In this document: positions 34,232-43,270 of the stretch, one piece after another | Position numbering within the stretch: position 1 is the first letter of the stretch | How the letters are laid out: every line of letters starts with the position of its first letter | Origin: Halomicrobium urmianum | GTDB taxonomy: Archaea; Halobacteriota; Halobacteria; Halobacteriales; Haloarculaceae | Direction of reading: 5' to 3' | Length of the DNA stretch: 64,000 nt | Assembly: GCF_020217425.1 (NCBI RefSeq) | Contig: NZ_CP084090.1 | Coordinates: 1,550,001-1,614,000, forward strand | Notes under the pieces: generated by a model | The model's database searches: none | Seen by the model: only the letters and a program-made list of their open reading frames with translations | What the model was told of the DNA's origin: nothing | Position numbers and translations under genes: made by a program

Positions 34232-36327
34232 CAGGTCGTCCGGAGGTGATCGGTGCGGGGCTCGTACACCTCGCCTTTCTGTTTGAGCTTCTCGATCTCG
34301 CTCTCGGCCTTGGGTTCGTCGATGCCGACCTCCTCGGCGCGCTCGATCACGACGTCGATGGGCGCGCCCTCGTCGTACTCGTCCTCGATGTCGGCGATGA
34401 TCCCGCGGATGTTCTGGATGCGGTCCCGCTGGCTCTTGGAGGTGCCCGTCTCGACGACGTCGGCGTCGAACTCGCCGGTCTCGGGGTCGACGCCGATCTG
34501 CTCCATGCAGTACCGGGTGATCGAGGTCGCGCGCTCGGCGTCGTCCTCCTCGACGGTATCGGAGAGGCGCATCCGGGCGGACGCCTCCGCCAGGCGCACC
34601 ATCGCCTCCAGCTTGCGGGCCGTGACGGGCACGGCGGCGTCCTCGTCGGTGCCCTGCAGGCGCAGGTCCACGTAGAAGTCCTCGATGACCTGCTTGGCCT
34701 CCTCCGTCATCGTCGGGAAGCAGTTGCGCTTGGCGTAGGCCACGTACTTGCGCAGCAGCTCCGGCTTGATGGTCGGCGCGACCTCGTCGGTGACGTTGTC
34801 GACCTCCTCCTGGGTGTAGTCCGAGGTCGCCGTCTCCTGACGGTGAGTGTGCAGCTCCCCGGCGTAGTTCGTCTGGATGATGTGCTCGGCCAGGTTGGCG
34901 TCCTCCTCCTCGTCGGGCTGGTCGGTGACCGTGAAGATCAGGTCGAACCGGGAGATCAGCGCGGGTTCGAGGTCGATCTGCTCGCCGATGGGCTCGAACT
35001 GGTCGAACCGGCCGTACTTGGGGTTCGCGGCGCCCAACAGCGAGCAGCGGGACTTCAGCGTCGCGTTGATCCCGGCCTTGGAGACACTGATCTTCTGCTG
35101 CTCCAGCGCCTCGTGCATGGCACTGCGATCGTCCGCGGCCATCTTGTCCAGCTCGTCCACCGCGGCGATGCCCTGGTCGGCGAGGACGAGCGCGCCGGCT
35201 TCGAGCGTCCACTGCTGGCCGTCGCCGAAGTCGTCCCTCACAGCAGCTGCGGTGAGCCCGGCGCTGCTGGACCCCTTCCCGGAGGTGTAGACGGAACGGG
35301 GAGCGATGTTTTGAATATATGACAGCATCTGAGATTTTCCTGTTCCAGGGTCCCCTATCAGGAGCATATGGAGGTCTCCACGTATACGAGATCCGTCGGG
35401 AAGGTCCTTGGTAACCCCGGAGAACAGCTGCATGATCATCGCGAGCTTCTCCTTCTCGTAGCCGTAGATGGAGGGCGCGATGGCGCCGACCATCTTGTCG
35501 TAGATGTCGGGCTCGTTGGACAGCTCGACGATCTCCTTCTTGTCCTCGTCGGTGATGTCCATGTCCTCGAACTGCTCGTCCTCGATGGTGACGTCGACGC
35601 CGTCCATGTAGACGTCGAACATCGGGGACTGGTCCTGCTCGGAGCCCTGCTGGTCGAGTTTGAGGACGCCGGTGACGGTGACGTGGTCGCCGGCGGTGAC
35701 CTCGCCGGTGATGTCGTCCTCGATGTTGATGTCGATAGACTGGGGCGTCTCGCCGCCGCGCAGTCCCTCGGGAGACTCCTGGACGCGGATCTTCTGGGCG
35801 TCGACGAACTCCGACTGGTCCATGTTCAACCGGAAGGGACCCTGGCGTTCACAGCCCTGGCACTCGTGGGGTTCCTGGAAGTCGCCGGAGACCTGGGGGA
35901 TGCGCGTGAGGGTGCCACAGCGCTGGCACTCGAAGGCGGCGGTGGTCACCTTCGGTCGGACGTTGGTGGCCTTGCGGACGATGCCGGTGACGGCGATGAG
36001 GCGGCCGTGGTGTTCGTGGCGGATCGCCCGGATGTCCGTGCTCTCGGGCAGGTTGTGAAAGCGGACGTGGGCCTGGCCGAGCTTGACGTCGATGGGGAGG
36101 TCGAACAGGCGCAGCGCCTCCTCGGCGTAGTCCTGCATCTGCTCGGGCTTGGTCCGCACGTCGTCGGCCAGGTCCGGATCGAAGCGATAGAGGTCCTGCC
36201 AGTCCACCCACAGGGACTTCTGGTCGCTGGGATACTTCTGGGCGAGCTCACCGATCTCGTTTCGGTAGTAGTTGCGATAGAACTCGTCGAAGGCGTCGGT
36301 GAGCTCCGTGTTCTCGACGCTGGCCAT
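34231..36327 (-). CDS. mcm: Replicative DNA helicase MCM
   Basis: 698 aa. Hexameric 3'-5' helicase of chromosome replication. N-terminal domain with zinc motif C134-x2-C137...C156-x2-C159 (FECQRCGTL, HECQGCERQ). AAA+ domain with Walker A GDPGTGKS (325-332), Walker B AAVDELDK (about 388-395), sensor-1 GAANPKYGRF and arginine finger SRFDLIF. A C-terminal winged helix ends the protein. ATG 36327 is preferred; the longer frame to 36369 has no support. No intein interrupts Walker A or B, places where haloarchaeal mcm genes often carry inteins. Followed by a coupled small gene. Confidence 0.97.
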   Translation of the reverse strand: MASVENTELTDAFDEFYRNYYRNEIGELAQKYPSDQKSLWVDWQDLYRFDPDLADDVRTKPEQMQDYAEEALRLFDLPIDVKLGQAHVRFHNLPESTDIRAIRHEHHGRLIAVTGIVRKATNVRPKVTTAAFECQRCGTLTRIPQVSGDFQEPHECQGCERQGPFRLNMDQSEFVDAQKIRVQESPEGLRGGETPQSIDINIEDDITGEVTAGDHVTVTGVLKLDQQGSEQDQSPMFDVYMDGVDVTIEDEQFEDMDITDEDKKEIVELSNEPDIYDKMVGAIAPSIYGYEKEKLAMIMQLFSGVTKDLPDGSRIRGDLHMLLIGDPGTGKSQMLSYIQNIAPRSVYTSGKGSSSAGLTAAAVRDDFGDGQQWTLEAGALVLADQGIAAVDELDKMAADDRSAMHEALEQQKISVSKAGINATLKSRCSLLGAANPKYGRFDQFEPIGEQIDLEPALISRFDLIFTVTDQPDEEEDANLAEHIIQTNYAGELHTHRQETATSDYTQEEVDNVTDEVAPTIKPELLRKYVAYAKRNCFPTMTEEAKQVIEDFYVDLRLQGTDEDAAVPVTARKLEAMVRLAEASARMRLSDTVEEDDAERATSITRYCMEQIGVDPETGEFDADVVETGTSKSQRDRIQNIRGIIADIEDEYDEGAPIDVVIERAEEVGIDEPKAESEIEKLKQKGEVYEPRTDHLRTT

Positions 36328-36518
36328 CTGGGCTTCCCCTACTGCCTCCTTTGCCAAGAACCTTCGCAAAGCCGGGCGGAAGTGGTCCGCGACGGTCAGT
36401 GAGCGGCCGGTGTGAGCGGTGCTGGCGGTCGCTCCCGACAGCTACACGTGGGATCTACTCGGTCGCGATCACGGTACCAACCGAAAGCACTTATTCCCGG
36501 TGTCGAGAGGGGCCACTG

Positions 36519-37088
36519 ATGCCCTCCACTCGATCGATAGCGAGCGTCGGAGGCTCGCTCGCCCTGGGCCTCGCAGTCACGGGCGTCGCCGCGGCGCAGG
36601 CCCCCGGAACCGGCACCGGACTCGACCTTCACGTCGAACTGGCCGCCCGGTTCGTCGGTGCGTTCATCGGGAACCTGATCGTCGGCGGTCTGCTCGTCGC
36701 GCTGGGTCCCGGGTACGCGGCGGACAAGGTCGACGAGATAGCGGACGATCCGGTAGCGGCCTTCGTCTGGGGACTCCTCGTCGGCATCGGCGTGCCGATC
36801 GTCCTCGCCCTGTTCGCCATCACGATCCTCGGACTCGTCGTCACGATCCCCGGACTGATCGTCGTGGCCATCGTCGGCCTGGTCGGGCAGGCGGTCTCGG
36901 TGGTCTGGGTCGGCGACGCGATCGCCGGGAGCGGCAGCCGGGTCGGCGGCAAAGCGGCCCTCGTCGGGGCCGTCGCGCTGGCCGTCCCCGCGGCGATCCC
37001 GATACTCGGAAACCTGCTCACGACGCTCATCGGGTTCTTCGGAATCGGCGTCGTCGGGCGCGGACTCTACGAGTCCTGGCGCGACTGA
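36519..37088 (+). CDS. Haloarchaeal membrane protein with signal peptide
   Basis: 189 aa. A cleavable signal peptide (SVGGSLALGLAVTGVAAAQA) is followed by three or four hydrophobic segments (FVGAFIGNLIVGGLLVALGP, AAFVWGLLVGIGVPIVLALF, LGLVVTIPGLIVVAIVGLVG, AAIPILGNLLTTLIGFFGIG). It resembles the membrane half of haloarchaeal polymer-forming/bactofilin-associated proteins (DUF8173-like), but without that other half. Function unknown. ATG 36519 has CACTTATTCC ~27 bp upstream (leaderless). Divergent from mcm across 190 bp. Confidence 0.72.
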   Translation: MPSTRSIASVGGSLALGLAVTGVAAAQAPGTGTGLDLHVELAARFVGAFIGNLIVGGLLVALGPGYAADKVDEIADDPVAAFVWGLLVGIGVPIVLALFAITILGLVVTIPGLIVVAIVGLVGQAVSVVWVGDAIAGSGSRVGGKAALVGAVALAVPAAIPILGNLLTTLIGFFGIGVVGRGLYESWRD

Positions 37089-37103
37089 CCGCGCACCCGC
37101 GCC

Positions 37104-37913
37104 CTACTGCTCGTCGAGGATTTCGTCAGTCCACTGCTCGGGGACGACCAGCAGCATGGCGTCGTCGGCGAAGGCGTCGGACGTGGCGAACACGATGTCG
37201 GTCCCGCTCACGACGGCCACGCCCCCGTCAGTGAGGCTGTCCCAGTGGTCCAGAATCGCGTCGGGTACCCGCAGCGTCCGCTCGTCGTCGACCTCGCTGC
37301 TGGCGACGTACCGGAACGCCGGGCGCTCGTCGATGTGGTCGTACTCCCGCGAGACGGCGACGGCGCCGTCGGCGTCGCGGACGCCCCAGAACGCCTCGGC
37401 GTTCAGCGAGAGCTCCCCCTGGTTGAACGCGCGCTGGGGTGCGGGCACCTCGCTGGAGTGCTCGTCGAAGGCGGCCGCGCCGAGGCGCTCGTAGGTCTCG
37501 TCGTCGGGGATAGTCGGCTCGTCGTATTCCGGTTCGGTCGGGTCGGCTTCCGAGTCGGTAGCCTCAGCGCCGGCGGCCTCGGTGCCGGCGGGTGCGCCCC
37601 GGTCCTCGCTGGCCGCGGCGTCCATCGGTCGATCGGCGGACTCCCTCGCCGAGCGCCCCAGCCCGACGGCGAGCGCGGCGAGGAGAGCGCCCGCGGCGAG
37701 GGAGGCGATGCCGCGCCGACGTCGGCCGTCCCGAAACGCCCGGACGCCCCGGAGGACGGCGAACCCGACGCCGACGGCCGGGACGGCGCCCGACCGGAGG
37801 CCGCGCCGCGCGACTGACTTGACTCGACCTGCCGTGCTTCGGCCGCCGCCGGCCGCGCGATCCGTCTGACTCCCGGTGTCGCCGGACGCCTGCGGTGCTC
37901 GTTGCTGACTCAT
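37104..37913 (-). CDS. Haloarchaeal membrane-anchored protein, function unknown
   Basis: 269 aa. A basic N-terminal stretch with one hydrophobic segment (about 64-85, GIASLAAGALLAALAVGLG) is followed by an Ala/Glu/Pro-rich linker and a ~140-residue C-terminal domain (QGELSLNAEAFWGVRDADGA, YDHIDERPAFRYVASSEVDD, SLTDGGVAVVSGTDIVFATS). That domain appears beta-rich. No family recognised. ATG 37913 is fixed by CGATTTATGC ~30 bp upstream. Convergent with the signal-peptide protein (15-bp gap). Confidence 0.65.
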   Translation of the reverse strand: MSQQRAPQASGDTGSQTDRAAGGGRSTAGRVKSVARRGLRSGAVPAVGVGFAVLRGVRAFRDGRRRRGIASLAAGALLAALAVGLGRSARESADRPMDAAASEDRGAPAGTEAAGAEATDSEADPTEPEYDEPTIPDDETYERLGAAAFDEHSSEVPAPQRAFNQGELSLNAEAFWGVRDADGAVAVSREYDHIDERPAFRYVASSEVDDERTLRVPDAILDHWDSLTDGGVAVVSGTDIVFATSDAFADDAMLLVVPEQWTDEILDEQ

Positions 37914-38006
37914 GTCGCTAGAACGTAAGGTTTCGGCGCATAAATCGGTGCGGGCACGCCGGCCGCGAGCGGTCGAAATTCGCCGCACCCGTGACGGCGA
38001 CAGGTC

Positions 38007-38531
38007 TCAGTCCTCGGCGTCGTCGGCCGCTCCGGCGTCGTCGGTCGCTTCGGGCTCCTCGGTCGCGACGGTCTCGAGGAGGGTCTGCCGCTCGTCGAAG
38101 TAGGCGGGCGCGTTCTGGTCGGCTTCGAACTCGACGATCCGCTGGAGGGCGTCCTGCCCGTTGTCGACAGTCGATTCGATCTCGGCGCCGAGGTCGGCGT
38201 AGCCGGCGGCCAGCGCCTGGAAGGCCTCGATGCGGGTCTGCTTGGCCTCCACGAGGGCCTGCTTCGTCTCCAGGTTCGACTGGACGTCCTCGATGTCGTC
38301 GAGCTCGGCGTCCGCGGGGGTCTGCGTCGACGGCGGCGACTGCGGCCCCGTCACGCCCTCTGCGTGCTCGTCGAGGCGCTGCTGGATCTCGGTCATCTCG
38401 TCATCGATCTCGTCGAGCAGCGCCGCCGCCTCGTCGCTCATCGTCTCGACTCTCCCCGAGAGCAGCCCCGCCTGGGTCCGGCAGTACTCCACGAACTCGT
38501 CGACGGACAGATCCGGACCGTCGTCGCTCAT
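38007..38531 (-). CDS. Acidic coiled-coil protein, function unknown
   Basis: 174 aa, no membrane segment or catalytic motif. Two helical stretches with heptad-like spacing (RVETMSDEAAALLDEIDDEM, ETKQALVEAKQTRIEAFQAL) are separated by a Pro/Thr/Ser linker, and the last ~15 residues are Glu/Asp/Ala. Length and composition suggest a small oligomeric structural protein. ATG 38531 has an AAGAGACTT TATA-like stretch ~28 bp upstream. The 197-bp spacer to the MFS gene (38532-38728) is AT-richer but shows nothing else. Confidence 0.62.
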   Translation of the reverse strand: MSDDGPDLSVDEFVEYCRTQAGLLSGRVETMSDEAAALLDEIDDEMTEIQQRLDEHAEGVTGPQSPPSTQTPADAELDDIEDVQSNLETKQALVEAKQTRIEAFQALAAGYADLGAEIESTVDNGQDALQRIVEFEADQNAPAYFDERQTLLETVATEEPEATDDAGAADDAED

Positions 38532-38728
38532 GCCACCGGGTACTCACCCCCCGCCGAAGTCTCTTGGGGACGGGCGGGAACCGCGACTGACGCGGTGTTC
38601 GCGGGACCTGGATAGCTTCGTGGTATTAAATGTCTCTTTATGACTTCAAATGGCAATAAATTCCAGTAGATATCATCTCGAACCGGAGTCTGGCATCCGC
38701 GGTTTCGGGGGCGAGTTCCGGTCGGCAC

Positions 38729-39907
38729 TCACGCTCCCGACGCGGCCAGCCCTGTCACGCGGCGGCCGCCGAGCAGGAGCACGAGGCAGGCGGCCAGGCC
38801 GAGCAGGACGAGCATGGCCTCGCCGATGGAGTAGACGTCGGCGAGGACGCCGACGGCGGCGGGGACGATCAGGAAGCCGAGCTGGCTGGAGACCATGGCG
38901 ACGGCGTTGACGGGGCCGGTGTAGTCGGGGGCGACCTCGACCCCCCAGGTCAGCAGCAGGGGGAAGAACCCGGAGACGAAGAAGCCGATGCCGAAGGTGA
39001 CGGCGAAGAACGGGAGGCGACCGAGGTCGCCGACGCCGAAGAGGACGGCGAGCAGGGCGACGAGGGCAGCCGCGGAGACGAGGACGACGTCGGGCGGCGA
39101 GGCGCGGTCGGCGAGGAAGCTGAAGCCCAGGCGGCCCGGGACGTAGGCGGCCAGGTAGACCGACAGCGCGAGGTTGGCCGCCGAGCGGGGGAGGAACTGG
39201 ATCACGTAGTAGGGGTACCAGCTGAAGACGGTGCTCTCGATGCCGCCGACGAGGATCAGGGCCAGGCCCATGCCGAGGATGGTGGGCCGGGAGAGCAGCG
39301 GCCGGAAGTCCTCGCGGGAGAACGACCGCTCGCTGGTGACGTGGTCGGGGAAGCCGGACCGCCACGCGAGGACCGCGATGACGAGGTAGGGGAGCCCTAG
39401 GAGGTAGTAAGTCAGGCGCCACTCGCCGACAGTGAGGACCCAGGTGACCAGGAACGGGCCGAGCGTCGCGCCGACGGCCCAGGCCATCGTCTCGAGGCTG
39501 AACATCCGGCCGCGGTTCTCGGGGTGGAGGTGGCTGAGGATCGGTCGATCGAGGGCGCGGACGATGCCCAGCGCCGCGCTCTGGACGGCCACGAAGGCCA
39601 GCAGGGCGGCGAACGTCGGCGCGAGGCCGATGAGGACGAGGCCCGCGCTGGTCAGGACCAGACCGATCACGAGCGTCCGCTTGATGTCGAGGCGGCCGGC
39701 GAGCACGCCGATGATCACGACCGGGCCGACGAATCCGATCGTTCCGAGGGGCGTGATCAGCCCCAGTTGACTCTCGGAGACCTCGAAGGCGGTCTGGAAG
39801 CTCGGGACCAGTGCGCCGCGGGCCTGCAGCGCCGCGCCACCGGCGGCCACCGCCAGGAACACCACGGCCGTCCACACGCGTCGAGTACGGGTGTCAGTCG
39901 CTGCCAC
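38729..39907 (-). CDS. MFS transporter
   Basis: 392 aa, about 12 membrane segments. Motif A of the first half is present as VLAGRLDIKRTLVIGL and the second-half counterpart as GFSFLADRASPPDVVLVS. Cyanate/oligosaccharide-type MFS proteins look similar, but the substrate cannot be told. ATG 39907 begins with a basic leader (TDTRTRRVW) before helix 1. Divergent from the DMT-family gene across 234 bp (39908-40141), where no gene is seen. Confidence 0.87.
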   Translation of the reverse strand: MAATDTRTRRVWTAVVFLAVAAGGAALQARGALVPSFQTAFEVSESQLGLITPLGTIGFVGPVVIIGVLAGRLDIKRTLVIGLVLTSAGLVLIGLAPTFAALLAFVAVQSAALGIVRALDRPILSHLHPENRGRMFSLETMAWAVGATLGPFLVTWVLTVGEWRLTYYLLGLPYLVIAVLAWRSGFPDHVTSERSFSREDFRPLLSRPTILGMGLALILVGGIESTVFSWYPYYVIQFLPRSAANLALSVYLAAYVPGRLGFSFLADRASPPDVVLVSAAALVALLAVLFGVGDLGRLPFFAVTFGIGFFVSGFFPLLLTWGVEVAPDYTGPVNAVAMVSSQLGFLIVPAAVGVLADVYSIGEAMLVLLGLAACLVLLLGGRRVTGLAASGA

Positions 39908-40141
39908 GGAAATAGCTGCCTGCAGGAGCGAAAAAGCCTACCGATCCTGTCCGACCGTATCGACCGCCTAACTGTTCTCGGCCGAACGCGGTGGCCGGGT
40001 TCGGGCAAAACCCGTCATAGGATTAACTGTTCCCGGGCAGGGTGACCTGCCCGATGGAACCGCCGGCAACGTGGGACTTTCCCGTGTCCCGGCCCTGTCG
40101 TCGGACGTGTTCGCTGGTCGACGCCGAGGCGGTGAGAGAGC

Positions 40142-41092
40142 GTGGTAGCGCGGCGCTACGCCAACGCCGTCCTGTTCGTCCTGCTGGCTGGCCTGTTCGG
40201 GATCTCGTTCGTCGCGATCAAGGCCGGCCTCGAGGCCATCCCGCCGCTGTTGTTCGCAGCGGTCCGGTTCGACGTGGCGGCGCCGTTCGTCCTCGCGTAC
40301 GCGGCCTGGCGCTACGACGCCTGGCTCCCGCGGGACCGGTCGGACTCCCTCAGCGTCGCGGTCGGCGCCGTCGCGATGATCGCGGCGAACAACGGGCTGC
40401 TGTTCCTCGGCCAGCAGACGACGACGCCGGCGACGGCGTCCGTGATGTACGGGCTCAACCCGATCCTGGCACCGGCGTTCGCCTACCTGCTCCTCGACCA
40501 GCGGATCGATCGCCTGGGCTTCGCGGGCATCCTGCTGGGCCTGGCCGGCGTGGTGATCATCGTCCAGCCGTCGCCGGAGACGCTGACCGACGCGTCCGCG
40601 CTCGGGCAGCTCTACGTCCTCGGCGCGGCCGTCGTCGTCGCGCTCGGGAGCGTCCTCCTGCGGCGCTTCGAGTCGACCATCGGCAGCGTGCCGATGACGG
40701 CGTGGGCCATGGCGCTGGGCGCCGGGCTGCTCCACCTCGTGAGCGTCGCCGTCGGCGAGTCGCTCGCGCCGGGCACGTGGTCACCGACGGTCCTGCTGGC
40801 CGTCCTGTCGCTGGGCGTCCTCTCGACGGCGATGGCCTATCCGATCTACTTCGCGCTCATCCGCCGCGTCGGCCCGGTCCGGACGAACCTGGTCGCGTAC
40901 GTCGTCCCTGTGGTCGCCGCGTTCACGGGCTGGATCCTGCTGGACGAGGCCGTCACGCTCGCGACGGTCGCGGGCTTCGTCGTCGTGGTCGCCGGCGTCG
41001 TCCTGCTGGAACGGCAGGTCGTCCGCGAGGAGGTCGCGCGGGCGTACGGCGCGATCGCCGGGGGCCGGCCCGCGTCCTCAGCCGACGACTGA
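40142..41092 (+). CDS. EamA/DMT-superfamily transporter
   Basis: 316 aa, ten hydrophobic segments as two five-helix EamA repeats (first: FVLLAGLFGISFVAIKAGLE ... GLLFLGQQTTTPATASVMYG; second: VVALGSVLLRRFESTIGS ... TLATVAGFVVVVAGVVLLE). Such proteins export amino acids or metabolites; specificity is not visible. GTG 40142 starts just before helix 1 (VVARRYANAVLFVLL). The C-terminus ends in a short polar tail. Downstream is a 411-bp spacer with repeats. Confidence 0.88.
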   Translation: MVARRYANAVLFVLLAGLFGISFVAIKAGLEAIPPLLFAAVRFDVAAPFVLAYAAWRYDAWLPRDRSDSLSVAVGAVAMIAANNGLLFLGQQTTTPATASVMYGLNPILAPAFAYLLLDQRIDRLGFAGILLGLAGVVIIVQPSPETLTDASALGQLYVLGAAVVVALGSVLLRRFESTIGSVPMTAWAMALGAGLLHLVSVAVGESLAPGTWSPTVLLAVLSLGVLSTAMAYPIYFALIRRVGPVRTNLVAYVVPVVAAFTGWILLDEAVTLATVAGFVVVVAGVVLLERQVVREEVARAYGAIAGGRPASSADD

Positions 41093-41187
41093 CCGGTGCC
41101 GCTTCCCCCGTCTCGAAACCGGCTCCCGGTCACCGGACGGCTTGCTCCGCCCGCTCGGACGCCGGACGGCTCGTTCCGCCCGCCGTC

Positions 41188-41279
41188 CGAGCCCGCGCTC
41201 ACTGTGTTCGCGCGGACGCCGGCAGACTCCCACTGGTCGACTCCCGAGCCCGTGCTCACTGTGTTCGCGCGGACGCCGG
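41188..41279. repeat. 35-bp direct repeat (57-bp period) in spacer 41093-41503
   Basis: 41188-41222 and 41245-41279 are identical except one base (CGAGCCCG, C/T at the next variable base, then GCTCACTGTGTTCGCGCGG). The sequence between them (GGCAGACTCCCACTGGTCGA) recurs with changes near 17953-17975, and a diverged CGAGCCCG...CGGACGCC copy lies near 3149-3180. It is a dispersed, non-coding haloarchaeal-style repeat. The remainder of the 411-bp spacer shows nothing else before the promoter of the next gene. Confidence 0.6.
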
Positions 41280-41503
41280 TACCGATCGGAAGCGACTCGA
41301 CCCAGTACCGTGGTCGAAGCGGGCCGGTCGCCGCTGATCACCCCCAGCAGCGGTGATCTCCTGTCTTCGACCGCCCGTCCCATTCACACCCCGACCGCAT
41401 CGCCGATCATAGCCGTGTGCGACCGCGTTCCCGGTGCGGTCGGACTGTTGTCACTCCCGTAGTGAACGAACGCTTTTGACCCGGTCGAACGTGCGCCGAT
41501 GCG

Positions 41504-41716
41504 ATGGGTGATCAGGACGAAGACACGCGGCTCGTCGCCGTCTGTGCGGACTGCGGGGCCGCGTACGCGGCGAGAGTGCTGAAGGACGGTGGGATCAAAC
41601 CGATCGGAACCAAGGGCGGCTGCAGCGAGTGCGGCGGCACGGAGTTCGAGCCCCGGTCCGAGGCGGACCACCCGGGCGACGACGGATCGAACGACCCGGA
41701 TGCTGCCGAGGACTGA
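41504..41716 (+). CDS. Small zinc-ribbon-like protein
   Basis: 70 aa, function unknown. Two CxxC pairs (VCADCGAAY and GCSECGGTEF) with the spacing of a zinc ribbon, and a disordered acidic tail. CGCTTTTGAC lies ~28 bp upstream of ATG 41504, so it is probably leaderless. Similar small zinc proteins are abundant in haloarchaea and mostly uncharacterised. Confidence 0.68.
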   Translation: MGDQDEDTRLVAVCADCGAAYAARVLKDGGIKPIGTKGGCSECGGTEFEPRSEADHPGDDGSNDPDAAED

Positions 41717-41913
41717 CCGTCGACGTCCGACCCGAAGAAAGCCGGCGCGGTCCAGAACGCTCAATCCGACGGATCGGCGGCCGTCGCAAAACCGATCGAG
41801 AAGCGGTGTCGTCCGCAGTTTCGCCTGACTGGCGTCGATCGAATCACGCCGTCGACGGAGCGCACGTGTCGGCGGACGACAGTCTTAACACTGGCAGACT
41901 CATCAAGAGCTTA

Positions 41914-42312
41914 ATGAGTGTTCTAGACATATTCGGCCACGTCCTCCTCGTGGAAGACAACCCGGGAGACGTCCGGCTGACGCGGGAGATGCTCCAGAAC
42001 GGGGAACTGGAGCCGGCGATTCACGCCGTCTCCGACGGGCCCGAGGCGCTGGCGTTCCTCCAGCAGCGCGGCGAGTACGCCGACGCGCCCCGGCCGGATC
42101 TGATCCTCCTCGACCTGCACCTCTCGCGGATGGACGGCGACGAGGTGCTGGAGATGATGGCGGACGACGTGCGCGACATCCCGGTCGTCGCCGTCTCCGG
42201 GTCACAGGAGGGCGCAGCGCTCAAACTAGACGACATCGAGGACGACGTCGAAGCCTGTCTGGTGAAACCGATCGAGCCCGACGACCTGAAGGACGTCGCG
42301 AAGGCACTGTAG
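41914..42312 (+). CDS. Single-domain response regulator (Rcp1-like)
   Basis: 132 aa, receiver domain only. VLLVEDNPGDVRLTREML carries the acidic pair, LILLDLHLSRMDG the phospho-accepting Asp, VVAVSGSQEG the Ser/Thr position and CLVKPIEPDD the conserved Lys. No output domain, so it should act by protein contact, as the haloarchaeal and cyanobacterial Rcp1-like regulators do. ATG 41914 is the start that gives the normal N-terminus. No histidine kinase is adjacent. Convergent with another receiver protein at 42409. Confidence 0.9.
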   Translation: MSVLDIFGHVLLVEDNPGDVRLTREMLQNGELEPAIHAVSDGPEALAFLQQRGEYADAPRPDLILLDLHLSRMDGDEVLEMMADDVRDIPVVAVSGSQEGAALKLDDIEDDVEACLVKPIEPDDLKDVAKAL

Positions 42313-42408
42313 CCGCGTCGCTCGGTTCCGTCTCGCTGCTCCCGGACGTCGCCTTCTGCTTCCTTTCTCGCTACCGCTTCTCTCGCCGCCGCTTCCCTCG
42401 GGCGCTCC

Positions 42409-42873
42409 CTACCGCTTGACTGGCGGCAGTCGCGCCTGTCGCAGCCAGAACCGCTCGACCGCCCTGACCACGTCCTGGAAGTCGTCCATGCCCGTGGGCT
42501 TCGTCAGGTACGCGTTGGCGTCCGCCGCGTAGCACCGCTTGACGTCCTCCTCGGCCGTCGAACTCGTGAGGATCAGGACCGGCAGCGACTGGAGCCGCTC
42601 GTCCTCCCGGATCGCCTCGAGGACGTCGTAGCCGTCCTTCCGCGGGAGATTCAGGTCCAGCAGGACGATGTCCGGGAGCGACACCCCCTCGTAGTCGCCC
42701 CGTCCCTTCAGGAAGTCCTCGGCGTCCTCGCCGGTGTTGACGACCTGGAACGCCGTCTCGATCCGCGTTACCTCGAACGCTTCCCGGAGCAGTCGGACGT
42801 CGCCGGGATTGTCCTCAACGAGGAGTATCTCGACCGGTTCGTCGGATTGCTGCTGATGGGCTGTGGCAGACAT
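42409..42873 (-). CDS. Single-domain response regulator (Rcp1-like), second
   Basis: 154 aa. A 13-residue Gln/Ser-rich head is followed by a receiver: ILLVEDNPGDVRLLREAFE, IVLLDLNLPRKDGYDVLEAI (phospho-Asp), PVLILTSSTAEED (Thr/Ser) and AYLTKPTGMDD (Lys). The C-terminal helix VRAVERFWLRQARLPP is longer and basic. Same Rcp1-like class as the convergent neighbour but clearly diverged. A TATA-like TTTATATTG lies near 43003-43011, implying a ~110-nt leader. The 397-bp spacer 42874-43270 has no gene apart from this promoter. Confidence 0.88.
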   Translation of the reverse strand: MSATAHQQQSDEPVEILLVEDNPGDVRLLREAFEVTRIETAFQVVNTGEDAEDFLKGRGDYEGVSLPDIVLLDLNLPRKDGYDVLEAIREDERLQSLPVLILTSSTAEEDVKRCYAADANAYLTKPTGMDDFQDVVRAVERFWLRQARLPPVKR

Positions 42874-43270
42874 AGTGAAGCGACGACGGACCCCATGATG
42901 CGCCCGAGTTCGCACCCGGCTCGTCTAATCACTCGGTCTCATCGCGGGCGACGAGACGCACAGTGCGAGAGCCCTCTCGTTGCCCTATCTAGTAAGTCAG
43001 GCAATATAAAGAGGCGGTTTTGCGCAGTGCGTCGAGAACCGGGTCGGCCGAGATCTGGTCCGACTGTGGCGCGCGAGCGCGCCGCGGTGCGGATAGCTGG
43101 ATGAATGGAAAAGAAGTTGGGACGAATACTGGACTGTATCGCATGGATACTGAACGTTTCCTCAGCCGAATCGGAGTTATCTCGTACTAATCTGTATCTA
43201 TCTCGCTAGTAACTCGTCCCCAACTCGACGGTATCGTTACGGGCGGTAATCGGAATCGTCCCACTGGAGG

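Noticed and set aside
41105-41290. Possible CRISPR-like array
   Set aside because: Only two 35-bp direct repeats with a single 22-bp spacer that itself recurs elsewhere; no cas genes. It is a dispersed repeat.
40042-41337. 431-codon frame overlapping the EamA gene in another phase
   Set aside because: Arg/Pro/Gly-rich shadow; the EamA frame has ten membrane helices.
43143-43190. 15-codon open frame before the double zinc-ribbon gene
   Set aside because: Too short, no promoter or ribosome site, no sign of conservation that I can judge.
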